This document shows positions 1 to 10,025 of a DNA stretch of 64,000 bases, piece after piece. Location of the stretch: contig JAPPNY010000208.1 in NCBI GenBank assembly GCA_028818385.1, forward strand, positions 1 to 64,000. Reading direction: 5' to 3'. The notes under the pieces were generated by a model. It was given only the letters and a program-made list of their open reading frames with translations, did not search any database and was not told the DNA's origin. The DNA is from Spirochaetaceae bacterium. GTDB lineage: Bacteria > Spirochaetota > Spirochaetia > SZUA-6 > Bin103. Every line of letters begins with the position of its first letter. The first letter of the stretch is position 1. The position numbers were made by a program, and so were the translations under genes.

Positions 1-953
1 CCGCCGGCGCTGCGCTGGCGACCCCGGCTGCACGCCGTCTGGCGCGTGACCTGAGCGTCGATCTCGGCACCGTCGAGGGGACCGGCGAGGGCGGACGCAT
101 CAGCAAGGACGACATCTACCGGGCGGCGGAGAACCCGGCGGCCGAGAGCCAGGCGGCCCAAAACCAGGCGGCGTTGCCGGTAGCCGCGCCGCCGGCGCTC
201 GACAAGGACGCGTTCGGCTTCCCGCTGACCGACGATCCGCTCACCCGGCCGGTGGACCTGCCGGCCGGGCAGCGGGTGGAGCTGACCATCCTGCGCAAGA
301 CCATCGCCCGCAACATGGAGGTCAGCCGAAGGATACCCACGGCGATCGTCCATGACCTGGGCGAGGTCGACGACCTGGTCGAGTTGCGCGCGAAGGCCAA
401 TCGCAACCGCACGACGCACCTCAGCTACCAGCCGTTCTTCATGAAGGCGCTCGCCACCGCCCTGCGTGAGGTCCCGGTCCTGAACGCCACCTACGACGCG
501 GTTTCCCAGGAAGTGACCGTGTACCGCGAGGTCAACGTCGGCTTCGCGGTCAATACCGAGGCGGGCGTGCTGCTGCCGGTGATCCGCAACGTCGACTCCA
601 GCACGATCCTGACCCTCGACGGGCAGATGAAGCAGCTCGTCGCCGCGGCCCGCAACCGCTCGCTGGCGGCCGAAGACCTGCGCGGCGGCACGATCGCCCT
701 GACCAACTTCGGACCGTTCGGCGGCTTGTGGGCGGCGCCGATGATCTTCCCGCCGCAGGTCGCGATCCTGGGCATAGGCCGCATCCATCAGGCGCCGCGC
801 GTGGCTGCCGGAGGCGCGATCGAGGCGCGTGTGGTGTTGCCGGTGTCGCTCGCGTTCGACCATCGGGTGGTGGACGGCGTGCCGGCGGCTACCTTCGTGT
901 CGCGCTTCCTGGAGCTCCTGTGCTCGCCGCAGGAGTTGATGGTATCTATGTAA
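1..953 (+). CDS. 2-oxoacid dehydrogenase complex E2 (acyltransferase), 5'-truncated
   Basis: The frame is open from the left window edge to TAA at 951-953, so the lipoyl domain lies outside. The first ~40 visible residues match a peripheral subunit-binding domain (ATPAARRLARD, then GTGEGGRISKDDI). An Ala/Pro/Gln-rich linker leads into the catalytic acyltransferase domain. The active-site motif DHRVVDG is encoded near 858-878, close to the C terminus as expected. The enzyme would transfer an acyl group from lipoamide to CoA in a pyruvate or branched-chain 2-oxoacid dehydrogenase complex in the cytoplasm; the substrate cannot be told from this part. The biotin ligase gene starts about 10 nt downstream, so the two are probably cotranscribed. 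Confidence 0.93.
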   Translation, partial: AGAALATPAARRLARDLSVDLGTVEGTGEGGRISKDDIYRAAENPAAESQAAQNQAALPVAAPPALDKDAFGFPLTDDPLTRPVDLPAGQRVELTILRKTIARNMEVSRRIPTAIVHDLGEVDDLVELRAKANRNRTTHLSYQPFFMKALATALREVPVLNATYDAVSQEVTVYREVNVGFAVNTEAGVLLPVIRNVDSSTILTLDGQMKQLVAAARNRSLAAEDLRGGTIALTNFGPFGGLWAAPMIFPPQVAILGIGRIHQAPRVAAGGAIEARVVLPVSLAFDHRVVDGVPAATFVSRFLELLCSPQELMVSM

Positions 954-964
954 AGCCGGCCCAG

Positions 965-1738
965 GTGAGCACCCCACGGGCACGGGAACCGCGCTCGACG
1001 ACCCCGTGGGGGGCTCCGATCCATCGGCTTGACCTCACCACGTCGACGATGGACGCGGCCGCCGGGCTGATCGCTGCGTGCCCGGCGCACGGAACCGCCA
1101 TCACCGCCGAGCGTCAGAGCGCCGGGCGCGGCCGCAATCCGGGGAGCCGCTGGCGGTCGCAACGGGGGGCGAACCTGCTGCTGACGCTCATGCTGCACCA
1201 GGACCGGACGGCGGCGGAGCCGTCCACGGTGCCGCTCCGCGTCGGCTGCGCGCTGGCCGAGGTGGCCGCTGCGCGGGGCCTTTCGCCGTCCATCAAGTGG
1301 CCGAATGACCTGCTCGTCGGCGGGCGCAAGCTGGCGGGGGTGCTGTGCGCGGCCACTCGCGGATGGCTGCTGGTCGGCGTCGGCATGAATGGCAACCAGC
1401 GGTCGTTTCCGCCGGATGCGGGGGACGCCACGTCGCTGGCGTTGTGCCTGGGCCGCAGCATCGACCGCGCACGGCTGGAGAGGGACGTGCTGGCGGCGAT
1501 GCATCGCCTGCTGGATGCCGACGACTGGCTCGACCGGCTTCGCGGGCGGCTCGCCGGGGTCGGGGGCCCCGCACGGGTCGAGCGGGACGGCGGTGCCATG
1601 ACCGGCGTGCTGCTCGGAGTCGACCGGCACGGCGCGCTGCGGCTTCGTACCGGCGCCGGGTCAGGCCCGGTCAGACGCGTGGTGAGCGGCGCACTCACGT
1701 TGGGAGCCGCGTTCGAGGGCCCCCGGACAGAAAATTGA
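965..1738 (+). CDS. birA: Biotin--[acetyl-CoA-carboxylase] ligase, no HTH domain
   Basis: The enzyme activates biotin to biotinyl-AMP and attaches it to the biotin carrier protein. The predicted 257-residue protein has the biotin-binding loop GRGR at about 54-57 and KWPND at 111-115, followed by GGRKLAG. The GTG at 965 was chosen because it lies just after the E2 stop and the product starts right before the catalytic fold. No N-terminal winged-helix domain is present, so this is the monofunctional type that cannot act as a biotin repressor. That matters for bioY later in the window, which this protein should not regulate. The start codon has no clear Shine-Dalgarno and is only moderately certain. 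Confidence 0.9.
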   Translation: MSTPRAREPRSTTPWGAPIHRLDLTTSTMDAAAGLIAACPAHGTAITAERQSAGRGRNPGSRWRSQRGANLLLTLMLHQDRTAAEPSTVPLRVGCALAEVAAARGLSPSIKWPNDLLVGGRKLAGVLCAATRGWLLVGVGMNGNQRSFPPDAGDATSLALCLGRSIDRARLERDVLAAMHRLLDADDWLDRLRGRLAGVGGPARVERDGGAMTGVLLGVDRHGALRLRTGAGSGPVRRVVSGALTLGAAFEGPRTEN

Positions 1739-1747
1739 CCACAGATG

Positions 1748-1776
1748 TTGGCGCCGGCGGCCGGAGTTGTTATCTT
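1748..1776 (+). promoter_or_regulatory. Predicted groEL promoter
   Basis: TTGGCG at 1748-1753 and TATCTT at 1771-1776 are separated by 17 bp. The -10 is preceded by TG (extended -10). The implied leader is about 40 nt and contains AAGGGTGAT before the groEL ATG. No CIRCE inverted repeat (HrcA operator) was found in this gap. Confidence 0.5.
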
Positions 1777-1818
1777 GGCGTCAACTATCCCAAATCACAT
1801 AACTCTTCAAAAGGGTGA

Positions 1819-3513
<1,695 letters not shown>

Positions 3514-3553
3514 TTCCACATCAGAACGCCGGGAATTTCCGATCGTTCTGAAG

Positions 3554-3588
3554 AGGCCTCACGTCCGCGCTGTGCGGGCGTGAGGCCT
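3554..3588 (+). terminator. Strong hairpin after groEL
   Basis: A 15-bp stem (3554-3568 with 3574-3588, one G-T pair) closes a GCTGT loop. It follows groEL by 82 nt and ends just before the next gene. The 3' flank is only weakly T-rich, so it may be a terminator, an mRNA-stabilising structure or both. Confidence 0.65.
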
Positions 3589-3602
3589 GTCTCGTCTGCG
3601 TC

Positions 3603-3932
3603 ATGAAGCTGTTGGTGCGAAAGCGGAACCCGCGCGGGCTCTCGCGTGCGGACTTCATGTTCACCATCGGCTACCGGGGCAGCGTGGCCATCGTCGACCG
3701 CGCTGCGCGGCGCCGCGGCGCGTGGCTGTCCGGCGAACGGCTGCTTGAACGCGGGCTGTACAAGGCGGCGCTGTGTGCTGCGGAGTTCGATGGAGACGCC
3801 GCGGCTCAGGAGGCCGTGCTGAGCTCCTACAACGCAAAGGCGGTCGCTCCGGTGACCGGTGTGGACCAGCTTCGTGCCCGGTTCGGCGTGTTCGGCGTGC
3901 CCGACTCCGTGACGGGCGTCGAGCGGGTTTGA
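3603..3932 (+). CDS. Conserved hypothetical protein, 109 aa
   Basis: I do not recognise a named family. The product is a soluble 109-residue protein without a signal peptide or membrane segment. Its N terminus is basic (MKLLVRKRNPRG), followed by FTIGYRGSVAIVD, an Arg-rich patch, and a C-terminal part containing SSYNAKA and LRARFGVFG. The regular hydrophobic patterning and the position between a terminator and the yajC-secDF operon favour a real gene over a chance frame. The ATG lies 14 nt after the groEL hairpin without an obvious ribosome-binding site. No function is proposed. Confidence 0.6.
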   Translation: MKLLVRKRNPRGLSRADFMFTIGYRGSVAIVDRAARRRGAWLSGERLLERGLYKAALCAAEFDGDAAAQEAVLSSYNAKAVAPVTGVDQLRARFGVFGVPDSVTGVERV

Positions 3933-3965
3933 CCATGGGGCTCGGAGGACGGGTGGCCGCCGCGG

Positions 3966-3994
3966 TTGTGCCTGCGCCCTCGGCGTGATAGCTT
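3966..3994 (+). promoter_or_regulatory. Predicted promoter for yajC-secD-secF
   Basis: TTGTGC at 3966-3971 and TAGCTT at 3989-3994 are 17 bp apart, and a TG dinucleotide precedes the -10 by one base. The leader would be about 70 nt and contains AAGGA upstream of the yajC ATG. Confidence 0.4.
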
Positions 3995-4074
3995 CCGGCG
4001 TCGGTGAGCGACGATCACTCCCGGCTTGCCGACGGCCGTTAGGAAACCATACGGAACTCTAAGGAACTCGCTGC

Positions 4075-4362
4075 ATGCAACCCAACGACCCGATTATCGG
4101 GCTGATTCTGCCGTTCGCCGCCATCTTTCTGATCTTCTACTTCCTGGTGCTCCGTCCACAGAGCAAGAAGCGCAAGGACACGAAGGTGTACCTGGAAAGC
4201 CTGAAGAAGGGGGACAAGGTGGTTACGATCGGCGGGATGCACGGGGTGATAACCGCCATCCGCGAGGATGCCGGTACGCTGACGCTGAAGGTGGACGACG
4301 ATACGAAGATCGAATTCGACAAAGCGGCCGTCCGGTCACCGGACAACACCGATTCCAGGTAG
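4075..4362 (+). CDS. yajC: Preprotein translocase subunit YajC
   Basis: This 95-residue inner-membrane protein is the accessory subunit of the SecDF-YajC complex that assists SecYEG-dependent export. A single membrane segment (about residues 8-26, GLILPFAAIFLIFYFLVL) is followed by the family signature RPQSKKRK and a small cytoplasmic domain with KGDKVVTIGGMHG. The ATG at 4075 has AAGGA 10 nt upstream. secD and secF follow on the same strand, the standard yajC-secD-secF operon. Confidence 0.96.
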   Translation: MQPNDPIIGLILPFAAIFLIFYFLVLRPQSKKRKDTKVYLESLKKGDKVVTIGGMHGVITAIREDAGTLTLKVDDDTKIEFDKAAVRSPDNTDSR

Positions 4363-4410
4363 CACCGCCGGACGTTTTCCGGCGCTCTCTCCCACGGTAA
4401 CGCAGAACTG

Positions 4411-6150
4411 ATGAGCAAACGCCTCCGTCTCGGGATCATCCTGGTGTTCGTCGGGATCGCCGTGGCCTTCCTGATGCCGACCATCCGCTGGCACGTGCTC
4501 CTCCCGGAAGACGAGCGGCAACTTGCCACCTCGTCGCGCGAGCAGATCCGCATCGTGTCGCAGCAACGGGCCGGCGCCGACCTGCAGCGGCTGCTGACGC
4601 TCGTCGACGCCGATCCCGGATCATCGGTACCGGAGGACCTGGGCTTCCTGCGCGGCCCCGCGCGGGATCAGTACCGGTTCGAAGGGCGGTCGGTGCCGTC
4701 TCCGTGGACGGTGCAGGCGCTCCTCGACGGATTCGGAAGCCAGGCGACGCTGCTGGGCGCACTGGAGTCCGATCACCGCCAGCGGTTGCTGGACCTCAAG
4801 GAGCTGACGACCCGCAGCCTGCAGCTCGGACTGGACCTGCAGGGCGGCATGTACGTGCTGATCGAGCCGGACTTCGAGGAGCTGGCGAACGAGCTGGGAC
4901 CGCTCAGCGACGCCGACCGCAGGGATGCGCTCGACCGCGCGCTGGAGATACTCCTCAACCGCGTCGACCAGTTCGGACTGACCGAACCCTCGATCAACCG
5001 GGTGGCCGACGACCGGATCGTCGTCGAGCTGCCCGGCGCGCCGGATCCCGAACGGATGCGCAACTTCATCGTCGGCAAGGGCCGGCTGGGATTCCACCTG
5101 GTGGACCCGGACGGCCAGGCCGCGTTCGACGAGTACCAGCGCGCCAATCCGGGGAACTTCCTGGGCGCGGGCGGCGGCCTGCGCGATCCCGGCGTGTTGC
5201 CGGCGGGCACCGTGCTGCGCGGTGTCTACGAGAAGGACACTTACGGGGTGGATCAGCTCCTCGGCTACGCGGTCATCAAGGATCAGGAAGGGCTGTCGGG
5301 GGAATTCATCAACGACTCGCGGGTGGACCGCGATCCCCTCACCGGCCGCCCGGAGGTGTTGTTCTTCCTGAGCCCGGAAGGGGGCGACATCTTCTTCAAC
5401 CTGACCCAGGAGAACGTGGGCGAGATCCTGGCGGTGGTGCTCGACGACCGCGTCAAGGCTCGCGCGCAGATATCCCAGGCGATTCGCCAGCAGGTGCGGG
5501 TCACCGGATTCACCCAGGGCGAGGCGGAAGACCTGGCTCTGGTGCTGCGTACGGGCTCGCTGCCGGTGCCGCTCGACATCGTCAGCCAGCAGCAGATCGG
5601 CGCGGGCCTGGGCGAAGACGCCATCCGCGCCAGTCTGCGGGCAGTCGCGGTGGGGGCCGTGCTGGTATTCCTGTTCATGGCGGCCTATTACCACGGCGCG
5701 GGATTGATCGCCGACCTGGTGCTCGCGCTCAACCTGTTCTTCGTCGTGTCGATCCTGTCCGTGCTGGGCTTCACGCTGACCCTGCCCAGCATCGCCGGCG
5801 TGATACTGACGGTGGGCATGGCGGTGGACGCCAACGTGATCATCTTCGAGCGCATCAAGGAGGAGTTGCGTTCGGGCAAGTCGCCTGCCGCCGCGGTGCG
5901 GGCGGGCTTCGCCAAGGCATTCCGCGCGGTGCTGGACGCCAACATCACCACCTTCATCGCCGCGGTGGTCCTGTCGCAGATCGGCAGCGGCCCGATCCAG
6001 GGCTTCGCCGTGACCTTGTCGGTGGGCATCCTGTCCTCGATGTTCACCGCGCTGGTGGTGTCGCGGCTGATCTTCGACTTCATGATCGAGGTGCTGCGCG
6101 TGGAGCGCCTGAGCCTCGGATGGGCCGGCGCGCGACGGAGGACGGCGTAA
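4411..6150 (+). CDS. secD: Protein translocase subunit SecD
   Basis: SecD is a proton-driven RND-type subunit that helps pull exported proteins through SecYEG. The 579-residue product begins with one membrane helix (about 5-25). A large periplasmic region follows, containing LGLDLQGGMYVLIE at about 142-155 (the conserved D1 motif) and a GRLGFHL element. Five further helices lie near residues 410-570, with the conserved segment VGMAVDANVIIFERIKEELR in helix 4/5. The TAA at 6148-6150 abuts the secF ATG without a gap, which fits tight coupling. Confidence 0.97.
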   Translation: MSKRLRLGIILVFVGIAVAFLMPTIRWHVLLPEDERQLATSSREQIRIVSQQRAGADLQRLLTLVDADPGSSVPEDLGFLRGPARDQYRFEGRSVPSPWTVQALLDGFGSQATLLGALESDHRQRLLDLKELTTRSLQLGLDLQGGMYVLIEPDFEELANELGPLSDADRRDALDRALEILLNRVDQFGLTEPSINRVADDRIVVELPGAPDPERMRNFIVGKGRLGFHLVDPDGQAAFDEYQRANPGNFLGAGGGLRDPGVLPAGTVLRGVYEKDTYGVDQLLGYAVIKDQEGLSGEFINDSRVDRDPLTGRPEVLFFLSPEGGDIFFNLTQENVGEILAVVLDDRVKARAQISQAIRQQVRVTGFTQGEAEDLALVLRTGSLPVPLDIVSQQQIGAGLGEDAIRASLRAVAVGAVLVFLFMAAYYHGAGLIADLVLALNLFFVVSILSVLGFTLTLPSIAGVILTVGMAVDANVIIFERIKEELRSGKSPAAAVRAGFAKAFRAVLDANITTFIAAVVLSQIGSGPIQGFAVTLSVGILSSMFTALVVSRLIFDFMIEVLRVERLSLGWAGARRRTA

Positions 6151-7548
6151 ATGCAGGTTGGCGGAGTGCAGCTTGGCGGAGGGCGCGCGACGATCGAGTT
6201 CACCCGCCTCCGGGTGCCAATGATGATCCTGTCGCTCGTGGTCATCGTGGCCGGACTGGCGGTCACCGTTCAGCGCGGCTTCAATCTCTCGGTCGACTTG
6301 GCGGGCGGCCTGTCGCAGCAGATCCAGATCGCTCGTCCGGCGCTGATCGTGGAACTGCAGGAGGGGACGGAGCTGGAGGTCGTGGTGCAGCAAACCACCG
6401 ACCGGGTCCTCGTCCGCACCACCGACGTGCTCGGACAGACACCTCTGGCCTTCGCCGACTACCCGTCGCTCGGGGAGATGGCCGACGCGTTCACCGCGAT
6501 ATCGGGCGTCACGGCCGCCACGGCGCCGGAGCCGGGACTGGCCTCCGACGAACTCCTTGCCGAGAGCCCGCGGCCGCAGGACGGCCGCCTGGTTCTGCAC
6601 GCGGGGGCGGACGGCGACGAGCCGCTGTCGATCGACGCGGTGCGCACCGCGCTCTCCTCCCTGGAGAAGTTCCAGATCAAGACCATCGGGGCGCTGGCCG
6701 ACCAGCAGTTCGTGATCCGCGTGGAGGTAGCGTCGGACGACGACACGGAGTTGCAGGCGGTCCAGGAGCGGGTGCGGACCCTGCTGGCGGACGAATTCGG
6801 CGATGACAGCCTGATCGTCCGTTCCACCGATTTCGTCGGCAGGCGGTTCTCGCAGATCCTCAGCCAGCAGGCGGTGTGGCTGGTCGTGGTCGCGTTGCTG
6901 CTCATCATGGTGTACGTCGGCTTCCGCTTTCGCCCGGAGTACTCGGTCGCGGCGCTGGTGGCCGTCGCCCATGACGTGCTGGTCATGATCGGCGTTCTCG
7001 GCACCTTCCAGCTCGAGGTCTCCACCGCCACGATTGCGGCCCTGCTGACCATCGTCGGGTACTCCCTGAACGACACCATCGTCATCTTCGACCGCGTTCG
7101 CGAGAACGTGTCGCTCATGCGCGACACCGGCCTGCGCCGGGTGATCGACACGAGCATCACGCAGTCCCTGTCGCGCACCCTCATCACCTCCCTGACGACC
7201 CTGCTGGCCGTGGTCGCCATCTACGTCTTTGCGACCGGGCCGATCCAGACATTCGCCCTGGCCGTGATCATCGGCGTGATCGTGGGCACCTACTCGTCGA
7301 TGTACATCGCGTCGCCGATCGTTCTGCTGCTGCAGCGCGGCCGGCGGCCGGCGGCCGGCGGTCGCGCCTCCTCCGCCTCAGCGCGGCCGACGCCGGACGA
7401 GCCAGGTCCGGAGCCGGGAAGGGCGCCCGCCGCGACCGCGGCGGCCACGCCAACCGACGCTCCGCCCCCCGCGGCTTCACCTCGGCCGTCGGGCCCGCGG
7501 GTGCAGCCGGTCAGCAAGCGGCGCAACAAGAAGCGTAAGGGCAAGTAG
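6151..7548 (+). CDS. secF: Protein translocase subunit SecF with long basic tail
   Basis: SecF is the partner of SecD in the export motor. Residues 21-42 form the first helix. The conserved DLAGG follows, then a periplasmic region and five more helices with the signature TIVGYSLNDTIVIFDRVREN. The C terminus continues for about 70 residues as a Pro/Ala/Arg-rich low-complexity tail ending KRRNKKRKGK; that length and composition are unusual for SecF, and the positive charge could bring it near ribosomes or membrane lipids (inference). The first ten codons contain a 15-bp duplication (6152-6181), giving the peptide MQVGGVQLGG. Confidence 0.96.
   Translation: MQVGGVQLGGGRATIEFTRLRVPMMILSLVVIVAGLAVTVQRGFNLSVDLAGGLSQQIQIARPALIVELQEGTELEVVVQQTTDRVLVRTTDVLGQTPLAFADYPSLGEMADAFTAISGVTAATAPEPGLASDELLAESPRPQDGRLVLHAGADGDEPLSIDAVRTALSSLEKFQIKTIGALADQQFVIRVEVASDDDTELQAVQERVRTLLADEFGDDSLIVRSTDFVGRRFSQILSQQAVWLVVVALLLIMVYVGFRFRPEYSVAALVAVAHDVLVMIGVLGTFQLEVSTATIAALLTIVGYSLNDTIVIFDRVRENVSLMRDTGLRRVIDTSITQSLSRTLITSLTTLLAVVAIYVFATGPIQTFALAVIIGVIVGTYSSMYIASPIVLLLQRGRRPAAGGRASSASARPTPDEPGPEPGRAPAATAAATPTDAPPPAASPRPSGPRVQPVSKRRNKKRKGK
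6152..6181 (+). repeat. 15-bp direct duplication at the secF start
   Basis: Two units, 6152-6166 and 6167-6181, differ at a single base. The duplication adds five codons in frame directly after the ATG. Confidence 0.7.
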
Positions 7549-7562
7549 CTCAGCTCGGCCGC

Positions 7563-8897
7563 TCAGGACTTTCGGGGCTTCGAATGCCGGGCCGCGCGGC
7601 TGAGCAGGACGAGCTTTTCCACAGCCGACGCCACCAGCACGCCGGCGAGTGCGAGTTCCAGCAGGGTGCGCAGCACGGGCAGCATCCCCGCCGAAAGCAC
7701 TGCCGGCACCGCGAGCGCGGCCGCCAGCTCCGCCGCCAGCAGCACCATGCCGGCGGCAATCGACGCCTTTCCCAATCGGGTAGCCGACGGCAGCGGCCGC
7801 CCTGCCCACACCATCCAGGAGACCGCGACGGACTGGACGGTGAGCCGCGCGACCAGCACCGCGAACACCCACGGTGTGCCGATGCCGAAGATCAACAACA
7901 GGATCGCCGCCGTTCCCAGCAGCAGGTAGTCGGTGGAGGAGTCCAGGTAGGAGCCGATGCGCGTCACCTGGCCCCTGCGCCGCGCCAGCGCGCCGTCGGC
8001 CAGGTCGGTGAGCAGGACGACCGACAGCAGCGCGATCACCGGCCACACCGGAGCGGTCCCGTCGGCTGCGGCGATGATGAGCAGGACCACGGTGGGGATC
8101 GAGGTCAGCCGCGCGAGCGTGAGCACGTTCGAGGGGTTGATTCTCGATAGCACGGGGCCGTCGAGGAGCGCGAAGTCGCATCGGCGCTTCAGGAGCAGGA
8201 AGATCAGCGCGCCGGCCACCATCGTGTGCAGCAGGGCGTACGGGATCACGCCGGCGGTCACGCCGAGGTCGGCGGCAACCGCCACGATCGCCATCTGCAG
8301 AAGCCACAGGCTCAGGCACGTCGCGATGATGCTGAGCGTGAGTGCGTCCCAACCGCGGCGTGTCCCGATCGGATCGACGTACCAGTACAGGGACACGATC
8401 GACAGGACCGCCGCGGCGCCAATCAAGGGCATCGCCACGTGGCGTGCGTGCTCGGGCTCGAGCAGCAGCACCACCAGCACCACGATCGCCGCGCCGGCCT
8501 GCAGGACGGTCTTGAGCTTGCCGATCGGCCGCGCTCCGGCGTCGATTCGCAGGCGCAGCAGTACCGGCCGGATGAGTCCGTGCATCGCCGCTTCGCGAGC
8601 CGCGATCAGCGCCGGCACCCACGGCGGGAGCACCCCGCGAATCCCCAGACCCACGAAGATCGCCACGAACACCATCGCATCGGTGAGTGCGTCGGCCACC
8701 TTGCCGAACCTCGAAACGACAGCGAAGCGCCGCGCGACCGCGCCATCGAGATAGTCGGTCACCACGGCGACGCCCGCGAGGACCAGCGCAAGGCCGGGTC
8801 CGCCACCGACGTCGCCGGCAAGCGCGATCAGGATCAGAGGTGCCAGGGCGCCCCTGCTCAGGGTCAGCGCGTTGGCGGTGGTGCGGGCGATGTCCAT
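7563..8897 (-). CDS. Membrane protein with two CDP-alcohol phosphatidyltransferase domains
   Basis: The 444-residue protein contains the family motif D-x2-DG-x2-AR-x8-G-x3-D-x3-D twice. The first copy is DYLDGAVAR at about 48-56 with G65, D69 and D73. The second is DLADGALAR near 295-303, also with all spaced Asp/Gly residues. Each motif lies in its own set of hydrophobic helices. The family transfers a phospho-alcohol from a CDP-lipid in membrane phospholipid synthesis. Both sites look intact, so this is a tandem fusion rather than one active and one dead half. The substrates cannot be read from sequence. The gene converges on secF with a gap of 14 nt. Confidence 0.87.
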   Translation of the reverse strand: MDIARTTANALTLSRGALAPLILIALAGDVGGGPGLALVLAGVAVVTDYLDGAVARRFAVVSRFGKVADALTDAMVFVAIFVGLGIRGVLPPWVPALIAAREAAMHGLIRPVLLRLRIDAGARPIGKLKTVLQAGAAIVVLVVLLLEPEHARHVAMPLIGAAAVLSIVSLYWYVDPIGTRRGWDALTLSIIATCLSLWLLQMAIVAVAADLGVTAGVIPYALLHTMVAGALIFLLLKRRCDFALLDGPVLSRINPSNVLTLARLTSIPTVVLLIIAAADGTAPVWPVIALLSVVLLTDLADGALARRRGQVTRIGSYLDSSTDYLLLGTAAILLLIFGIGTPWVFAVLVARLTVQSVAVSWMVWAGRPLPSATRLGKASIAAGMVLLAAELAAALAVPAVLSAGMLPVLRTLLELALAGVLVASAVEKLVLLSRAARHSKPRKS

Positions 8898-8979
8898 GGG
8901 TGGTGTCGGAGGTGATTATGATCCGATGGTGGTCCCACACGCACGTCGATCTGAGGTATCATGTAACCGTCGAGATTCG

Positions 8980-9053
<74 letters not shown>

Positions 9054-9125
9054 GGATGACTTTGAACCCGCTCGGCCGCCGGTTGCGTGCTGCCGGCGCG
9101 GCGGGCGATTGACCGGAGGTGCGCG

Positions 9126-9311
9126 GTGTCCAAAACATACGTCGAGACCTCGTCCGACCTGTTGGCCGGGATCGACCGCATGGTCAAGGACGGCTTCTAT
9201 CACGACCGCACCGAGGCGGTGAACGATGCCATTCAGCAACTGCTGAAGGCGTACAAGCTGTCCAAGCTGCACATGAAGGACGAGCGGCGTACGGAAGGAG
9301 CCGTCCTCTGA
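9126..9311 (+). CDS. Small ribbon-helix-helix (CopG/ParD-like) protein
   Basis: The 61-residue product has the pattern of a ribbon-helix-helix DNA-binding protein: a short N-terminal strand (SKTYVETSS), then helices LLAGIDRMVKDG and HDRTEAVNDAIQQLLKAYKLSK. The GTG at 9126 was chosen because the strong Shine-Dalgarno GGAGGT (9115-9120) lies five bases upstream; a longer in-frame start at 9087 lacks this support. It is followed within 3 nt by pcm, so the two are likely cotranscribed. No toxin gene is adjacent, which argues against an antitoxin role and for a small regulator. Its target is unknown. Confidence 0.75.
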   Translation: MSKTYVETSSDLLAGIDRMVKDGFYHDRTEAVNDAIQQLLKAYKLSKLHMKDERRTEGAVL

Positions 9312-9314
9312 CGG

Positions 9315-10025
9315 ATGCATGACCGCGGCCGGCGGTCGGCCGTGTCAGGCAGAGCCGTGCCAGGCTCCGACCACCGGGATGCCCGCCGCATGGTGCACCG
9401 CCAGTTGCAGCGTCGCGGGATCACGGATCGGGGCGTGATCACGGCGATGAAGTGGATTCCGCGCCACCGTTTCGTCACGTTCGCTGCGCGCTGCGGCTGC
9501 TACGAGGATCACCCTGTGCCGATCGGCTTCGGACAGACCATGTCGCAGCCGTTCATCGTGGGCCTGATGACCGAGATGCTCGAGCTCACCGGCCGGGAGC
9601 GCATTCTGGAGGTTGGGACCGGCAGCGGCTATCAGACGGCGATCCTGGCTGAACTTGCCGGCCATGTGTGGTCGGTGGAGATCCTCCCGGCACTGCAGCA
9701 TCGCGCCAGAAGGGTCCTGGCTGACCTGGGGTTCTCCAACGTCGAGTTTCGTATCGGCGACGGCCGGATGGGGTGGCCGGAGTCAGCTCCGTACGACCGT
9801 ATCCTGGTTGCCGCGGCTTCCTCGTCGGTACCGCGACCGCTGGTCGAGCAGCTCGCGGACGGAGGCGTGCTGCTGATGCCGGTCGGGGAGCCCGACGGCT
9901 ATCAGGTGATGACCACGATCCGTCGCCGCGGCAACGCGACGCAGACCACCCGCGGCGTGGACTGCCGATTCGTGCCGTTGCGCGCGAACACGGTGTCCGC
10001 AGCCGCGCCGGGACGGGAGTCCTGA
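9315..10025 (+). CDS. pcm: Protein-L-isoaspartate O-methyltransferase
   Basis: This enzyme methylates L-isoaspartyl residues in aged proteins, using S-adenosylmethionine, as the first step of repair. Family landmarks are visible: VHRQLQRRGI near the N terminus, PIGFGQTMSQPF before the catalytic core, the SAM-binding motif EVGTGSGYQTAIL, and GDGRMGWPE followed by YDRILVAAA. The ATG at 9315 gives 236 residues; the ATG at 9390, directly before the VHRQL motif, is an alternative. The upstream RHH gene and downstream DegT-like gene abut it. Confidence 0.93.
   Translation: MHDRGRRSAVSGRAVPGSDHRDARRMVHRQLQRRGITDRGVITAMKWIPRHRFVTFAARCGCYEDHPVPIGFGQTMSQPFIVGLMTEMLELTGRERILEVGTGSGYQTAILAELAGHVWSVEILPALQHRARRVLADLGFSNVEFRIGDGRMGWPESAPYDRILVAAASSSVPRPLVEQLADGGVLLMPVGEPDGYQVMTTIRRRGNATQTTRGVDCRFVPLRANTVSAAAPGRES

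Noticed and set aside
1735..1776. groEL promoter using TTGACC at 1735
   Set aside because: The spacing to TATCTT would be 30 bp; TTGGCG at 1748 gives the correct 17 bp.
4621..6972. Open frame of 783 codons antisense to secD-secF
   Set aside because: Shadow frame of GC-rich codon bias: highly Arg/His/Gln-rich without any domain, opposite well-supported genes.
9126..9311. Toxin-antitoxin module based on the RHH protein
   Set aside because: The adjacent gene is a protein-repair methyltransferase, not a RelE/ParE-like toxin.
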